This document shows positions 24,148 through 35,800 of a stretch of 64,000 bases of DNA, piece after piece; within the stretch, counting starts at the first letter, position 1, and every line of letters begins with the position of its first letter. The position numbers were made by a program, and so were the translations under genes. The stretch comes from Pyricularia pennisetigena (Eukaryota > Ascomycota > Sordariomycetes > Magnaporthales > Pyriculariaceae): positions 1,955,366 to 2,019,365 of the forward strand of contig NC_043744.1 of assembly GCF_004337985.1 (NCBI RefSeq). The letters are read 5' to 3'. The notes beneath the pieces are model-generated. The model saw nothing but the letters and a program-made list of their open reading frames with translations. It did not search any database and was not told the DNA's origin.

Positions 24148-25254
24148 TCATGCATTCTCGCCCGAGATTGACCTAATTAACCCAATGATAAGACTCAAGA
24201 GACAGCCAAAACTGATAAACACCTTCCACCTGCGGCTGTAAAGCCCCTCCTCGCGCACAAGCCAGCCAAAAGCACCCAGCGGCCAGACGAAGCCGATGAG
24301 CATGCCTCTGAGCATGACATCCACAAAGCCGTTGATGCCGACCTCGTCCCCGCCATCGGCAACTCCAGAGCCATCAGCGTCGCCTCCGCCTCCGTAGCTG
24401 CCCATCCCGCCCCCGCCTGCACCGGTGCCCTGGTTGTTGTCCATCCACGCGTCTTCCATGCTGCGCAACGTGTCGGGCGAAGGCATGGTATCTGGTGTAT
24501 GACGCGAGGCTTGGATGGAGCGGAACTGCAGTCGAAGCTGGTTCACTTCTGCGTGGCTAAAGCCGGCGGACAGCAGACGATCAAATCCCCGCGGCCCACG
24601 CTGCTGTTGCTGTTGCTGCTGGCCCGCGGCCCCGTGGGAAGGGTCACGAAGCAGGGAGGTTCGCTCACCATTCGAGGAAAACGGAGATGGCGACAGCGGA
24701 CCGGTCGGGGATGAGGGCGCGGTGCTCATCTTGACCGTGGCGGCCTCGGCCTCGGCAGCTAGCTCTTGGTCCGTGAGCAAGTCGCCGATGGAGCAGTTGA
24801 CGTAGACCCGCGGCGGGGCCGGGGCGGCGCCCTCGACGGCCTTGCCTTTGCCGCTTGCCGGCGGAGGCGGCGGCGGCAAGGAAGGCAGGGGCTTGAGAAC
24901 GGTGGATAGGGCGGCATCATCAGGCAGGATGCGTCCGGCGTTGATGAAGCGCAGGCGGCGCTGCGAGGTGGGCTCCTCGAGGCGCGAGCGGATCAGGTGC
25001 TTGAGGGCGATGACGGGGGTGGTGGCGGGCCTCTGGATGTCGAGGTGCACATCGGGCAGGCCGTTGGAGAAGCGGACGGTCAGGAGCAGCGGCGGCGGGA
25101 GCGGGTGCAGGCGCGGCGACGGCGGAGGGTTCGGAGAAGGGGTGCGTGAGTGTGGGCGGGAGGAGCGGTGGTGGTGGCCATTGGGATGGGGTGGCCGGAG
25201 CTGGTGGCGCGCCTTTGTCGGCGACGAGCTGCTGCTGCCGCTGCCGCTGCTCAT
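24148..25254 (-). CDS. DSC3: DSC E3 ubiquitin ligase complex subunit 3
   Basis: This is a subunit of the Golgi/ER Dsc ubiquitin ligase, which in fungi such as S. pombe and Aspergillus activates the SREBP homologue and removes orphan membrane proteins. It is a single-exon 368-aa frame. The N-terminus is Ser/Pro/His-rich and disordered. A ubiquitin-like domain spans roughly 57-170 (LTVRFSNGLPDVHLDI, then RRLRFINAGRILPDD and VYVNCSIGDLLTDQEL). After a Gln-rich run comes the Dsc3 C-terminal region, with GFDRLLSAGFSHAEVNQLRL and the DTMPSPDTLRSMEDAWMD block. Two membrane segments follow (MLIGFVWPLGAFGWLV and VFISFGCLLSLIIGLI). Length and order match the family. A Gly/Asp-rich linker separates the last soluble motif from the membrane part. 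Confidence 0.92.
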   Translation of the reverse strand: MSSGSGSSSSSPTKARHQLRPPHPNGHHHRSSRPHSRTPSPNPPPSPRLHPLPPPLLLTVRFSNGLPDVHLDIQRPATTPVIALKHLIRSRLEEPTSQRRLRFINAGRILPDDAALSTVLKPLPSLPPPPPPASGKGKAVEGAAPAPPRVYVNCSIGDLLTDQELAAEAEAATVKMSTAPSSPTGPLSPSPFSSNGERTSLLRDPSHGAAGQQQQQQQRGPRGFDRLLSAGFSHAEVNQLRLQFRSIQASRHTPDTMPSPDTLRSMEDAWMDNNQGTGAGGGGMGSYGGGGDADGSGVADGGDEVGINGFVDVMLRGMLIGFVWPLGAFGWLVREEGLYSRRWKVFISFGCLLSLIIGLIRSISGENA

Positions 25255-26024
25255 CTTGGACTCCAGCAGGGGGATCCGAGGCTTGCGATGGTCATGTTTG
25301 AAGCTTACGCCTCAAGTCATTGATGAGGAAATGGGCTTGTACGGATTGAAGTTGAACGAGCTGATGTTGGGGTTTAGCCTTTGGGGAGAAGGGGGATCCG
25401 CCTGGTGAGATGGCTAATGTGGAGTAGCACAGCAAGTAGTGGGGATACCTGTCCGATTTAGCTACACTGGGTTAGCTGTTGCGATCAACTCAAGCCTCAC
25501 TGCAGGGCGTCAAAAATGTACTTGGTTATTTGCGGTACCGAGAAAGTTGTGTTTGCAAACATTATGATAGGATAATATCATTTTCAGTATCCCAAAAGCT
25601 TCCTACCGAGATCTTCACAGAAAGGAAAAGGAAAGGAGATAAACAGCAACAACGGCAGCTCGAATTATATTTCGTGGCAGCTGAGCGAGCGATAGTCTGT
25701 CCCTTGGATCCACAATTTCATCGGAGCAAGTCAATTCGTCTCCCTCTGTTTGGATTCATGAAAACCCTCGCACAGTCGTCGATGCTAAAGAACCGTTTCT
25801 CTTCATTTCCGACACATCATCGAGATAACAACTGTTTCTGCTCTAGATACGACCTCTCACAAACCTGCCGATAACATCGGATTATTGCATTGCACCATGG
25901 GCATATGAAGAGGCTCAGAAATATCACGGGTGCCCAGCAAACAGCGACCCAAATCTCATCTTGAAATTGTTCATCGTCATGACAGAACAGCATCGCCTGC
26001 GGCAACTGCAAAACCACCAACATC
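25255..26024. promoter_or_regulatory. Divergent promoter of DSC3 and GPI3
   Basis: A 770-bp region between two ER membrane-protein genes transcribed apart. I looked for a sterol-regulatory-like palindrome and saw no convincing one. Confidence 0.45.
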
Positions 26025-27524
26025 ATGCGTCGTACATATAATATCGCTATGGTTAGCGACTTCTTCTTCCCGCAGCCAGGAGGAGTCGAAAGCCACATTT
26101 ATCAGCTGTCCACCAAATTAATTGACCGCGGCCACAAGGTCATCATAATCACCCATCAATACCCCGGGAGGACCGGTGTTCGATATCTCACCAATGGTCT
26201 CAAGGTGTACCATGTACCCTTTATGGTCATATACCGCTCGGCCACGTTCCCAACCGTCTTTTCCTTTTTTCCCATATTCCGCAACATTGTCATCCGTGAG
26301 CAAATCGACATAGTTCATGGCCATGCCAGCTTGAGCAGTCTCTGTCACGAGGCAATCCTTCATGGCCGCACCATGGGTTTGCGCACCGTCTTCACCGACC
26401 ACTCGCTCTTTGGGTTCGCCGATCCAGCCAGCATTCTCACCAACAAATTGCTAAAATTCACCTTGAGTGACGTCGACCACGTCGTGTGCGTGAGTCACAC
26501 CTGCAAAGAGAACACGGTCCTCCGCGCCTCACTGGATCCTCTGATGGTATCTGTCATTCCCAACGCCGTCGTGGCTGAGAATTTCAGACCAGTCAACTAC
26601 ACGGCTTCTGGCGAGCAGACAACACCCCCGCCACCGCCAGGGCCCCATGACATGATTACGATCGTGGTGATCTCCCGCCTCTTCTATAACAAGGGCACAG
26701 ATCTTCTCACGGCCGCCATCCCGCGCATATTGGGCAGCCACCCCAACACTCGGTTCATAATAGCCGGCGATGGGCCCAAGTCGATTGACCTGGAGCAGAT
26801 GATTGAGCAGAACGTCTTGCAGGATCGGGTTGAGATGTTGGGCCCAGTCCGCCATGAGGACGTACGCAACGTCATGATTCGCGGCCAAATTTATCTGCAT
26901 CCGTCGCTGACAGAGGCTTTCGGTACCGTAATTGTCGAGGCGGCCAGTTGCGGCCTTTACGTGGTCTGCACCCAGGTTGGCGGCATCCCAGAGGTGCTCC
27001 CCTCGCACATGACCGTCTTTGCACGGCCCGACGAGGATGATCTGGTGGCAGCCACTGGCCGCGCCATCGCTGCCCTACGTTCCGGGCGCGTCCGTACCGA
27101 GCTGTTCCACGAACAGGTCAAGACCATGTACTCGTGGAAGAACGTGGCCATGCGTACTGAGCGTGTCTACGACGGTATCTCTGGGGCCATCTCTGGGGCC
27201 GAGTTCCACGGTTATGACGGCCCAGCGGGAGGCGGACCTGTCTTACCGAGCTTTGCTCTGATCGACCGTCTCAAGCGTTACTATGGCTGTGGAATATGGG
27301 CCGGCAAACTCTTTTGCCTTTGTGTAATCGTGGACTACTTGATCTTCCTATTCCTCGAGTTCTGGTTTCCTCGGGATCAAATCGACATTTGTCCCGACTG
27401 GAGCAGATCCCATAAGAGAAAGACTCTACGGGGAACGAGCCAAACTAATGGGGGTGGCGGACCAAGACAGCGTACAGAGAACAGAGAGTACGGTGAAGGA
27501 CGCGCCAAAGCACACATCGCCTGA
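26025..27524 (+). CDS. GPI3: GPI3/PIG-A, GlcNAc transfer to phosphatidylinositol
   Basis: This is the catalytic subunit of the ER complex that transfers GlcNAc from UDP-GlcNAc to phosphatidylinositol, the first step of GPI anchor synthesis. It is a single-exon 499-aa frame. The GT4 glycosyltransferase fold starts with NIAMVSDFFFPQPGGVESHI. VHGHASLSSLCHEAILHG and TVFTDHSLFGFAD are strongly conserved PIG-A motifs. The donor-binding half has VVISRLFYNKGTDLL, FIIAGDGPK and the EX7E-type element TEAFGTVIVEAASCG near 297-305. A C-terminal membrane segment at about 430-450 (LCVIVDYLIFLFLEFWF) anchors the protein, followed by a basic cytosolic tail. Length is normal for the family. Confidence 0.97.
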   Translation: MRRTYNIAMVSDFFFPQPGGVESHIYQLSTKLIDRGHKVIIITHQYPGRTGVRYLTNGLKVYHVPFMVIYRSATFPTVFSFFPIFRNIVIREQIDIVHGHASLSSLCHEAILHGRTMGLRTVFTDHSLFGFADPASILTNKLLKFTLSDVDHVVCVSHTCKENTVLRASLDPLMVSVIPNAVVAENFRPVNYTASGEQTTPPPPPGPHDMITIVVISRLFYNKGTDLLTAAIPRILGSHPNTRFIIAGDGPKSIDLEQMIEQNVLQDRVEMLGPVRHEDVRNVMIRGQIYLHPSLTEAFGTVIVEAASCGLYVVCTQVGGIPEVLPSHMTVFARPDEDDLVAATGRAIAALRSGRVRTELFHEQVKTMYSWKNVAMRTERVYDGISGAISGAEFHGYDGPAGGGPVLPSFALIDRLKRYYGCGIWAGKLFCLCVIVDYLIFLFLEFWFPRDQIDICPDWSRSHKRKTLRGTSQTNGGGGPRQRTENREYGEGRAKAHIA

Positions 27525-27648
27525 TTTGAACCACACTTTTCATGATCTGGACTCGAAAATCTACTCTCGAACCACCAATATCATCAGTCTTACCGCAGAA
27601 TCACTACCCCCGACACATTGTTTCCAACACATTTTTAATCCCAAGAGT

Positions 27649-28612
27649 TCATCTTGTGCAGTCCCTCGATAGTGCCCCTAAATCCGACAACTTCGGCCCA
27701 TCGATACCTAGCTCTGTGGGCGATATAAAATCAGCAGTTGGCATCCATGGGTCACATAACTCGCCAAACTTGAACTGTTCGGTTAGTTCCTTGCCCAGGT
27801 TTCCCCACATGGCTTCGTATGCCTCAGGAGAACACTGAACAAACACGCCATCTTTACCGGCGACGGCACTCCATTCGTCCATCATCTGCTTGAATGTCCA
27901 CTTTTCCATGGCCACGTTGGCGTACTTGCCAAAAGCACGACTTCCGGCTGCAAGAGCTTGTCGAGCCCAGATACCGGGGTTCACCTCCATGCTACCCGCC
28001 AGCAACACGATAGCATCTGGTCTCGTGGGTAATGTCTGAATGTATTTTTCCAACACAGGATGGAGGATCGGTCTGATAGGAGGCAAGGTGGCGAGGTTTT
28101 GGGGGTAGTATCCAAAGAGGAGATAGGTAGTGCGTGCACCCAGATCGGGCAAGTCCTTCTTGATTCTTGCGTCCACTTGGGCTTTGGAGTCCATGTGTGG
28201 AGTGTTAACAGGATGCTCAACACAGTTCACCATTTTCGAACTGGGCGCTGTCGACCAGATGTAATGCTCGAGAGTGTTGAGGTTCCTCGATGCTGCCAAG
28301 GCCAGATTACAGCCTTGTCTCTGCTCAATCACGCCCGCCTCATGTCTTCCCACGCCGGAAGTGAAGACAGGTCTCCAACATTCTGTCACGGCGAAAAAGC
28401 GTGCACGTCAGCAAATTCTTTCATCATGGAATCTATGTTTTCATAGTCACCACGAACGACTTCGATACCATTGGCCGCCAGCTGCTTGGCCTTGTCGCTT
28501 TCGATATTGCGCGTCATGGCACGTATGCGCCATCCGGGCGTGTTCTTCATGATGTTCACAACGTCACCGGCCTGCGCACCGGTAGTAGCAATGATCTTGA
28601 CATTGTCGTCAT
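27649..28612 (-). pseudogene. Decayed NmrA-like NAD(P)-binding protein gene
   Basis: NmrA-like proteins are Rossmann-fold redox sensors or reductase-like enzymes. From about 28607 to 28394 one frame reads DNVKIIATTGAQAGDVVNIM, then GWRIRAMTRN and ANGIEVVRGDYENIDSMM. It then hits a stop (AHAFSP*) because the T run at 28394-28398 appears one base short. The next frame resumes exactly at the expected place (VTECWRPVFTSGVG, YIWSTAPSSKMVN, YLLFGYYPQNLA) and runs to the stop at 27649. The only ATG at the right position (28612-28610) is itself out of frame by one base. The Gly-rich GxxGxxG motif is three residues short. Three independent defects argue for a pseudogene. Local assembly error is the alternative, since a 5-N gap lies about 95 bp upstream. 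Confidence 0.8.
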
Positions 28613-28639
28613 TACCACCTTCGAGATGGGAGTTTCTGA

Positions 28640-29600
28640 TTCCTCAAGACAGTCCCGGTGGCTCGCCATGGATGCCTTGAAACCATGGTTCGTAAGGTTG
28701 GGGGNNNNNGGCTTGGAAAGTTCCCCGACTTTGGTCGGTGGCAAGTCGTGGAAGTACAGTGAATCATGGGCTACCTCAACAACCATTCCAGTTCGATCAC
28801 CCTTGTCGCCGTCCAAAAACTCATCACAAGCGGCCATCATAGCCCTCTTGGTGCAGAGGTGCTCTGGCCTGAAAGCCTCCAGAAATCCTGCCTTGATATC
28901 GGTATTATATGCGCCAGGCGAGACAACGTTGACGGTGATGTTTTCTTTAACCTTAAGAATGGGGGCGATGCTTCGAGCTCAATGCTGCGCGCCAGCCTTG
29001 GAAGCTGCGTACTCGGGCAGCATGACGCTTACTTTTTGGGCAAACATGCTGGTGACCACAGCGATCCGCCCCTCCTTTGGCAGGCTTGTTTTGCCTCATG
29101 AAATGCACCGCAAGTGCCGCACCGTACATCACACCCTTGAGGTTGACGTCGATGCACATAGTGTCTGGGACCGGTGGAAGAATGTCTACAGGCACATGGC
29201 GCCGGCCGAAGTTGTACTTGGAGTCACGGCCAAGGCCGCCTGTGTTGGCCACAAAGTCGTCCAGACGACCCTAGCGGGACCAGACGACACCAAACGCGAC
29301 AGCCTGTTATTCGCACGTGGCTACATCGCATTGAACGAGCATGGCCGTTTCTCTCGAGGGGTCGGGGTCGCGTACGGGATGCTCAGACTCGGTTATACGG
29401 CGGGCGGCTATGGCTACCCGGTAGCATTTTCTATGCAGTAACCCGGCCAACTCGGCGCTGATGCCGCTCTGTGATTTTATGATTTGCATTGTCAGTGTGT
29501 CTCGCTTGGTGGAAAAGGATCGAGGGATCCTTGCATTACCGTCAGTGACCAACACAACCTTCCTAGAATGACTCTGCTGTTCTTCCATAATGGAACCCAT
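28640..29600 (-). pseudogene. Decayed short-chain dehydrogenase/reductase gene
   Basis: Read on the minus strand from the ATG at 29600 this is a classical SDR: a KVVLVTDG strand, then SGISAELAGLL and VQCDVAT, then a NAG-like VANTGG motif, VNLKGVMYGAALAVHFM, the active-site PEYAASKAG (YxxxK) and VNVVSPGAYNTD. In-frame stops occur at 29309-29307 (TAA), 29273-29271 (TAG) and 28981-28979 (TGA). One extra base in the G run at 29069-29072 shifts the frame before the active site. Between TDG and SGI there are about 24 extra codons, probably an intron whose ends are not in phase. A 5-N gap (28705-28709) interrupts the C-terminal part. The original substrate cannot be inferred. It lies directly upstream of the decayed NmrA-like gene in the same orientation. 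Confidence 0.85.
28705..28709. other. Assembly gap (5 N)
   Basis: Five undetermined bases inside the 3' part of the decayed SDR gene. Local sequence quality may be reduced. Confidence 0.95.
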
Positions 29601-31000
29601 AATGGCTGTCTCGAGGAAGCACGGATATAGCCAACGAACATCAATATAAGGTCACGCCAGATTGGACAGGGAGATTGGCTAAACCCAAATATGCAGGGCA
29701 GACCCAGTTTTAAGGCTTAAGTTTGCCAATCAATATAGTGGCCGAGTAGTCAACTCAAAAACACCATATGAGTCGAGGGCATCATATGCTGGAACGTGAA
29801 AGAATTAATGATGCCATCGGTTTGGTTGACGGGAGGCGGAAAAGTCGCCAAGCTGCGTTCTTATTCTTCCACCTCACGAATGATATTTTCTTCTCCGCAT
29901 TTCTCCTCCTCTTCCTCTATCTATTTCCCAAGATGATCTGCATGTCTGTGGTCACAACTCTCCAAGGTGGACCAAGGTCACTTAGTGGTCTTGAACTTGC
30001 AGCCAGAGGCAAGGCCGTACACGATACAAGAGACAAGAGCAGGGGGAGTATTCCCTCCCGCTAACCAGACTATAAACGGCAGCAGCAGATATGAAAAGAC
30101 AGCAAGGTCGAGATTATCATTGGCGGACAGTTTCAGAAGGTAGCGTTGTGGTATCTTGTCGTTAGAAAGGCTGAGCTCGACAGGTGCATGTGGTGTACCA
30201 CCGACGACGGATAGCTATTGGTCAGTCTTTGCTCTTGGTTCCTTGACGCAGCCTTGGCGGTGCTCCGAAGAAGTCCAGAACGGCCCATACTGACGGCTGT
30301 CCTCCACGGCCCCATTACTTTCTGCTCGAAGCATCGTCCGAATGTTTCTCGACATCCGATGAGATTGGAAGCTGGTTATCATAACTAAATGTGCAGCCCG
30401 TTCGTCATACTATATACAAGGTCGAATGGACTGCATGGCAGTAGGGATTGACAGAGAACGAGTCTTGCATGTGTATGTATACAACTCGAAGAATATATCT
30501 CGTCAATCAACAATCCTCCTTTGTTTGCCTGAAGCCAGAGCCGACCGGCGTCCTCTTTTGGTGATCAAGTGGCCACATATGTTACTGCTCCCCATCACTT
30601 GATCGCCACCGTCCATTGTCCCGAGGATATCAGATGACTCGATCGGTTGAATCCGCGACGTGTACTTGCAGGCACCCATGGAAACGACTCGAGATAAATC
30701 CTTGAAATTACCCCTCAAGGAAGGAAAACGTGGGAAGGGAGCCGAATACACGGTCCCTTAGTCAAGACTATGGACTCGTCCCGAGGGACTGGTGACCGCG
30801 AGAATGTTTTTCATGGATTTCTCTATTGGACATTAGCAAACAAGTCTGGCGATTTTTCCCGAAAGAAAGAAGAAGAGGAAAAAAAAAGTGTCCCAACCTG
30901 CAGAGATACCAAGCCAGCTAAATGTTGCACTCATTGGGACCGATACTAGCGACGGGTCTCGCAGCCTCTATTGTTGAGTTTAGAGAGAACGACAACAATC
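29601..31000. other. Intergenic region
   Basis: 1.4 kb between the decayed SDR gene and the receptor gene. I see no coding or RNA feature. It contains CT-rich and A-rich patches only. Confidence 0.55.
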
Positions 31001-32480
31001 ATGGCAGACAGTCGCGATAACTCTACCAGGGGCGTAGGCCCGAGCAATCCGAGTTTTGAATACCCAATACCAATCGAGAATTCTTCTCAGATCGCCTTGC
31101 TGGCGGTCTCATGGCTTTGCATTGTCATCTGCACCTGTGCGGTGACATTGCGCATATGGGCAAGGCGCCGAGTCACTCCAAGAATGGACAGCGCCGACTA
31201 CTGTACCTTGACTGCCCTGGTAAGATCTCCTTGCCCCTGCGTCTCCTGGTTGCGTCTGTCCTGATCATCATATGATGGATACTTCAAGGCCTCGTTCGAG
31301 CAGTGGTGCAAAAAAAAAAAAAAAAAAAAAAAAAATACTAACTATAAGACATGGCATGGTATCCTCTCGCTGATATTCCAGTTCTTCAACACGGCGCTAC
31401 ATGTCGATGTTTTGATAATGGTGCATCGAGGCGGTTTTGGTTTCCATGTCGATGACATAGTCAAACGATTCGGGCCGGATGCGCTAGAGCTCTTCTTCAA
31501 GGTATGCAGTAGGCTTTCCACGCGCCGCGCTCTGAACTATACTAACTCGGCTCATATAACCTAGGTCCTCATGACTTTCACCCTACTCTGGTGCGCAACG
31601 ACAATGTTCACCAAACTGTCAGTCCTGCTGCTCTTCACAACCCTCTTCCCGACGAGGAGGATGCAGATGGCTGCATATGTCATCGGCAGCTTTATCATCG
31701 TGTGGTGCACCGGTGCCATCATCGCAACGCTGTTCATGTGCCAGCCGTTCGCGATGAACTGGAACCGTTCCATCCCCGGAGGCCACTGTGGCGATGATCC
31801 CCTGTTTTGTAAGTCGCCGGTTCTTAACCTGTAGCAAACTGGCCAAGTCCCTCTGCTTGCTATCGCCATGATCATACTCTGACAGCTTGACTAATACTGA
31901 TACGTGTCCACCTGATGCAGATACAATACTCGGGGTGATCAACATCATCGTCGAGGTCACCATCTTGTTGCTTCCCATGCCGGTAATCTACAAGCTCAAC
32001 ATGCCACTTCACAGAAGACTCGTCGTGGTTGGCATGTTCAGCCTTGGGTTTGGCACGTGCGCCGTGACGATATACCGCCAGACCAAGCTGGAGGGCCTCG
32101 ACTTCGAGGATATGCCGCACGAAGGCGCCGTGGCGACACTCCTATCGGGCCTGGAACCCTCAGTTGCACTCATGCTGGCCTGCATCCCCTTGCTGAGGCC
32201 TCTGCTGTGCCGTCGACCAGAGCGCAGGTCATGCTTATCGAGTTTGTACATGAACAACGGCGGCAGCAGCGACAGCCGAAGCCAGAAGAGAATGGGCAGG
32301 AAGGGGATGAGAGAGTTGGAGGAAGGATGCGACCCCGCCGTCGAGGTCGGCCTCCGACAGTACCGGAACGTATCCGACGACGTCGAACTGAATCCCGTCA
32401 GGGGAAGTGTTGTCGGACATGACGTGGAAAATTCGGCCAAAGCGTCCAAATCAGGGAATCTCTCGCGAGAACAAACGTGA
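31001..32480 (+). CDS. SAT4/Pth11-type rhodopsin-domain membrane receptor-like protein
   Basis: This is a seven-TM fungal integral membrane protein of the rhodopsin-domain (SAT4/DUF) family. Exons are 31001-31219, 31382-31501, 31565-31808 and 31921-32480, with in-phase GT...AG introns of 162, 63 and 112 bp, giving 380 aa. There is no Cys-rich CFEM domain before the first helix. Helices include IALLAVSWLCIVICTCAVTL, followed by RIWARRRV, a family hallmark. Others are LLWCATTMFTKLSVLLLF, AAYVIGSFIIVWCTGAIIAT followed by LFMCQPF.MNW, NIIVEVTILLLPMPVIYKL and LVVVGMFSLGFGTCAVTIYR. The cytosolic tail is Arg/Gly/Glu-rich. Relatives such as Pth11 act in surface sensing during infection development, but that role cannot be assumed here. 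The first intron contains a 26-A run immediately before a TACTAAC branch point. Confidence 0.9.
31310..31335. repeat. Poly(A) tract within intron 1 of the SAT4-type gene
   Basis: An uninterrupted 26-A run abutting the TACTAAC branch-point sequence, 45 bp before the acceptor. Confidence 0.85.
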
Positions 32481-32788
32481 CACGTGAAATCCGAGAAAAC
32501 ATAAGGGGGAAAAAAAAAATAAATAAATAAAAATAAAGCAAGGTAAAAAGCCACGAAACTCACGCCAACAAAAAAGCAAACGTACAGTACATCCGGGCCG
32601 CGGCCGGTTGGAAAATTGGGTGGCTTTTCTTTTCGCCACGGGGGACAGGAAAAGGTGGAGTTTGGGGTTTTGCTAGCCTACTCGATCTGGTACTTTGCTC
32701 CGGATTAATACACACCCATGGGGCTAGAGGGGGGGTGGGTTCAGCTTGGTAGCGCAGTATAATAGTATATGTACTCGGTGCAGAAACG

Positions 32789-32829
<41 letters not shown>

Positions 32830-35800
32830 TTGAATAAAAGCAGTTTAGGTCTAGCGACGGAAAAAAACAAGATATGTTTACGTTTAGTACAATCGAAAAA
32901 AAAAGCAATTCCCAAAGGAACGTACTATGATACGACTTAAACTTAGGACCAATGTTTGTCGACGGTCTACTCGAGTCAGATAGTGGTTTTGACTTGGGAC
33001 GGTGACGACAAAGAGCAAGAAAACAGTAGTCGCGGTTTGCAGGTGGGAGAAACATAGCAGACAAGAATAAAATAAATAAAGATGTAACCCTGCCAAGCCC
33101 CTTTCATGTAGTTGGCGAACTTGCTTATTGCTTGTCATCGCGACTCCCTTCCTATCGGGGAAGCCTCGTTCAAACTTTCGGGGGGCCGACTGGGAAAATC
33201 CTTACTGGCAGATACTTGGACGCGCGTCGGAGAACATCTTGATACGCATTACTGCTATATAATGACTTAATTGATAGAGTTGGTAGGAACTCTTTTAGTT
33301 ACTTTTTGTTTCGTTTTATTTTTGTATGTATTAGGTATATTTGTTTCTGTAGACCACTATATCTGCATCGCTAAACATGCTGATCTGCCCGAGTGGGAGG
33401 GCGATATGAAGTACAGTAATTTTAAATTAATGTACAGTAGGGATGCGATTTAGTGTCTCGCTCTGCCGAGATGGCGCGACGAAGATGCCGCAGATTTTCA
33501 TGTGTGGCATCAAATCCGTTCTCCTTTCCGTTTACCCCGTCTTGCCTTTTGTGTTGGTGGCTTGCACCGGCTTCCTTTGGTGGCGCCTCGGAATTTGCGA
33601 TCGTCTGCAACAGTCAGGCTTTTTTTGCATGCAAGCCTCATGAGGATGTGCCCTCTTTGATGCAGAAAAAGCAAGTGGTAGTAACCACAAAAAAAGGAAA
33701 AGAGAAAAAATAAAATAAAAATAAAAATAAAATAAAGACGTGTGTCACACCGAGTAAGATGGTATCAATATTTGGAAAAAGTCAGCAAGAGCCTTGCAGC
33801 ATCGGATGTTACGTGGGAACTTGACCCCACCAACCAATCACTGTTTTCCTCTTGCTCCATTCGGATCAAATAGAATTCGGTCTTGCCCATACATCCAACC
33901 TGTCAAACAGTCAAACTACCCAACCATCACATCAACCCACAAGGGGAACACCTACCCACACCACACCCATGGGGATGGCTAAAAATTCTGACACAGCCAC
34001 GAGCTTGGCTGCTCTGGGCTCCATCCCATCTACAGTACTGACAGTACTGGATATGCTACTTGGTGGTATGTATATATGGATACAGAAAGGTGGTTGGTAT
34101 GTGCAGGACATGTTTCCCTGCATTCATTGGTCGCGCTTGGGTGCAACTCGCATACAGCCTTTCAAAACCTTGTGCACAAAACCTGCTTTGATCCTGATCG
34201 CAGTGTGCGTAGCCGCTAATGCAGGATACTGTCATGATCAATGTCATCGAAAAAGAGAGGGAGACTGTAAACGCGCATGGGGCAGCCCTCTCAAAAGGGA
34301 AATGAAAAAAACCTTCTTTCCAAATCGCTTTTTCCCTGCGTCACTCGCTGACACTTTCTTGCATGCTGACAAGCCCCTATCCTGCACATGTCTGTTGCGT
34401 TGCGGCAAGACGCATGTGTCTGCTGCCACTTGCCACCTGCAATTACCGCAGGGTATTCAACTTTTGGGATTGTTGTTTGGGCCCAGATGCAAGGGACCGA
34501 GCCCGGCAATCCGGATATGATCGGCACCCGTCAGAAGTCAGAGCTCAGGGTCAATGAGGCCAGATCTGAGCCTAGAGCCTTCCAACTCAGACCCTAGAAG
34601 ATGAGGTTTTACCCCAAGGGACGGGTCCAAGAGTTATCTAAATTGCCCAGGTAATATGTAAGTAAGGCTTTGAGGAAAGCCATTTTGCCCCAAAGCCGTC
34701 CAACCGGCATAAGTTCGGGGTCGTGCTTCCAGATAGATTAAATTGTATCCAAATCGTCTTTGGTATCCATCCCCGGTCTTGCTTCTGTTTGGTGTAACAT
34801 TTTTTAATTTTTTCTTATTTTTTTATCGCCGCCCTATCGAATGACGATGAACTTGTCCGAAAGCAGGTTAAGAGGCGCGCGCGTACTGCGTGAAAAGTCT
34901 GACCACATAGCATCCATACATATCACTCCAACTTTTAGGGTGCTTAGTATGGTGGAACCGGCTTTTGGATTACGAGAATAGACGGGTCCCGTCAAGAGTC
35001 AGTTATGCAGGGAGTAAACACGGTCAAATCTCTACACAGGCCTCCTCCCATTACGAAGGCAAAAGTAGTAATCACCAAGTACTTTACTTGCAGCTATGCA
35101 AGTTTTTCCTTCTTTTTTTTTTTTTTTTCATTATATTAACAGTGTTCATGTGGAGTCTCTGCAGAGGTTCTCTCCAAAGTTTATAAGCCACAGAGTTCGT
35201 AATGACAGTTGAACTCTTTTGCCCAAGTGATCCTTGCGGCGTTGCTCTAAGCGAAGGGGAAGAAAAGCAAAGAAAAGAAAAGTAAATTTAGAAATCGCAG
35301 CGCTGCGGCCGTTGCCGGCTGGTACTGGGGCGATGACGGTGGGGCTTCAGCTGCACTGTTCAAATTCTAGACTACTGTAGACCTTTTTGACCATTGGCGA
35401 AGCTTCGAACCAAGCCCTCACTTGTGGTAGCACAAACACCCCGGTAGTATGGGATCCACCCTTTGGTCCAAGCCTACAGTAGCAAGTGTAGATGTGCACT
35501 TGGTTGAAACGGCAGAGGCTCCTTTCGCACCGTTTGCAGCCTCCTCACTGGTCGAACGGCTGCAGACCCCTGGACCCGCTAAGTCAATCCAGGGACTAAC
35601 CTGGTTGGAAAACATTTGCTCCTGTCGTTCCTGTTAAAACTCGCCTTGTCCCCTTTTCAGACTGCCATTTGATCGTTGGTGGGCTTATTTTCAAGGATCA
35701 CATCTTCAGCCCACGCGTCGCTTGGATCCGATCCCTTATTTTTATTTTCCCTGTTTTCCCTTATTCAATTTTTTTTCCCTTGCCTCTGTCTGTTGTGATA

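Noticed and set aside
27649..28389. Intact NmrA-like protein of 246 residues starting at 28389
   Set aside because: The apparent start is GTG, and the missing N-terminal half is present in the neighbouring frame, so the frame is a fragment.
28401..29441. 346-codon plus-strand frame through the 5-N gap
   Set aside because: The homologous sequence (SDR and NmrA-like) is on the minus strand. This frame is its complement and is interrupted by undetermined bases.
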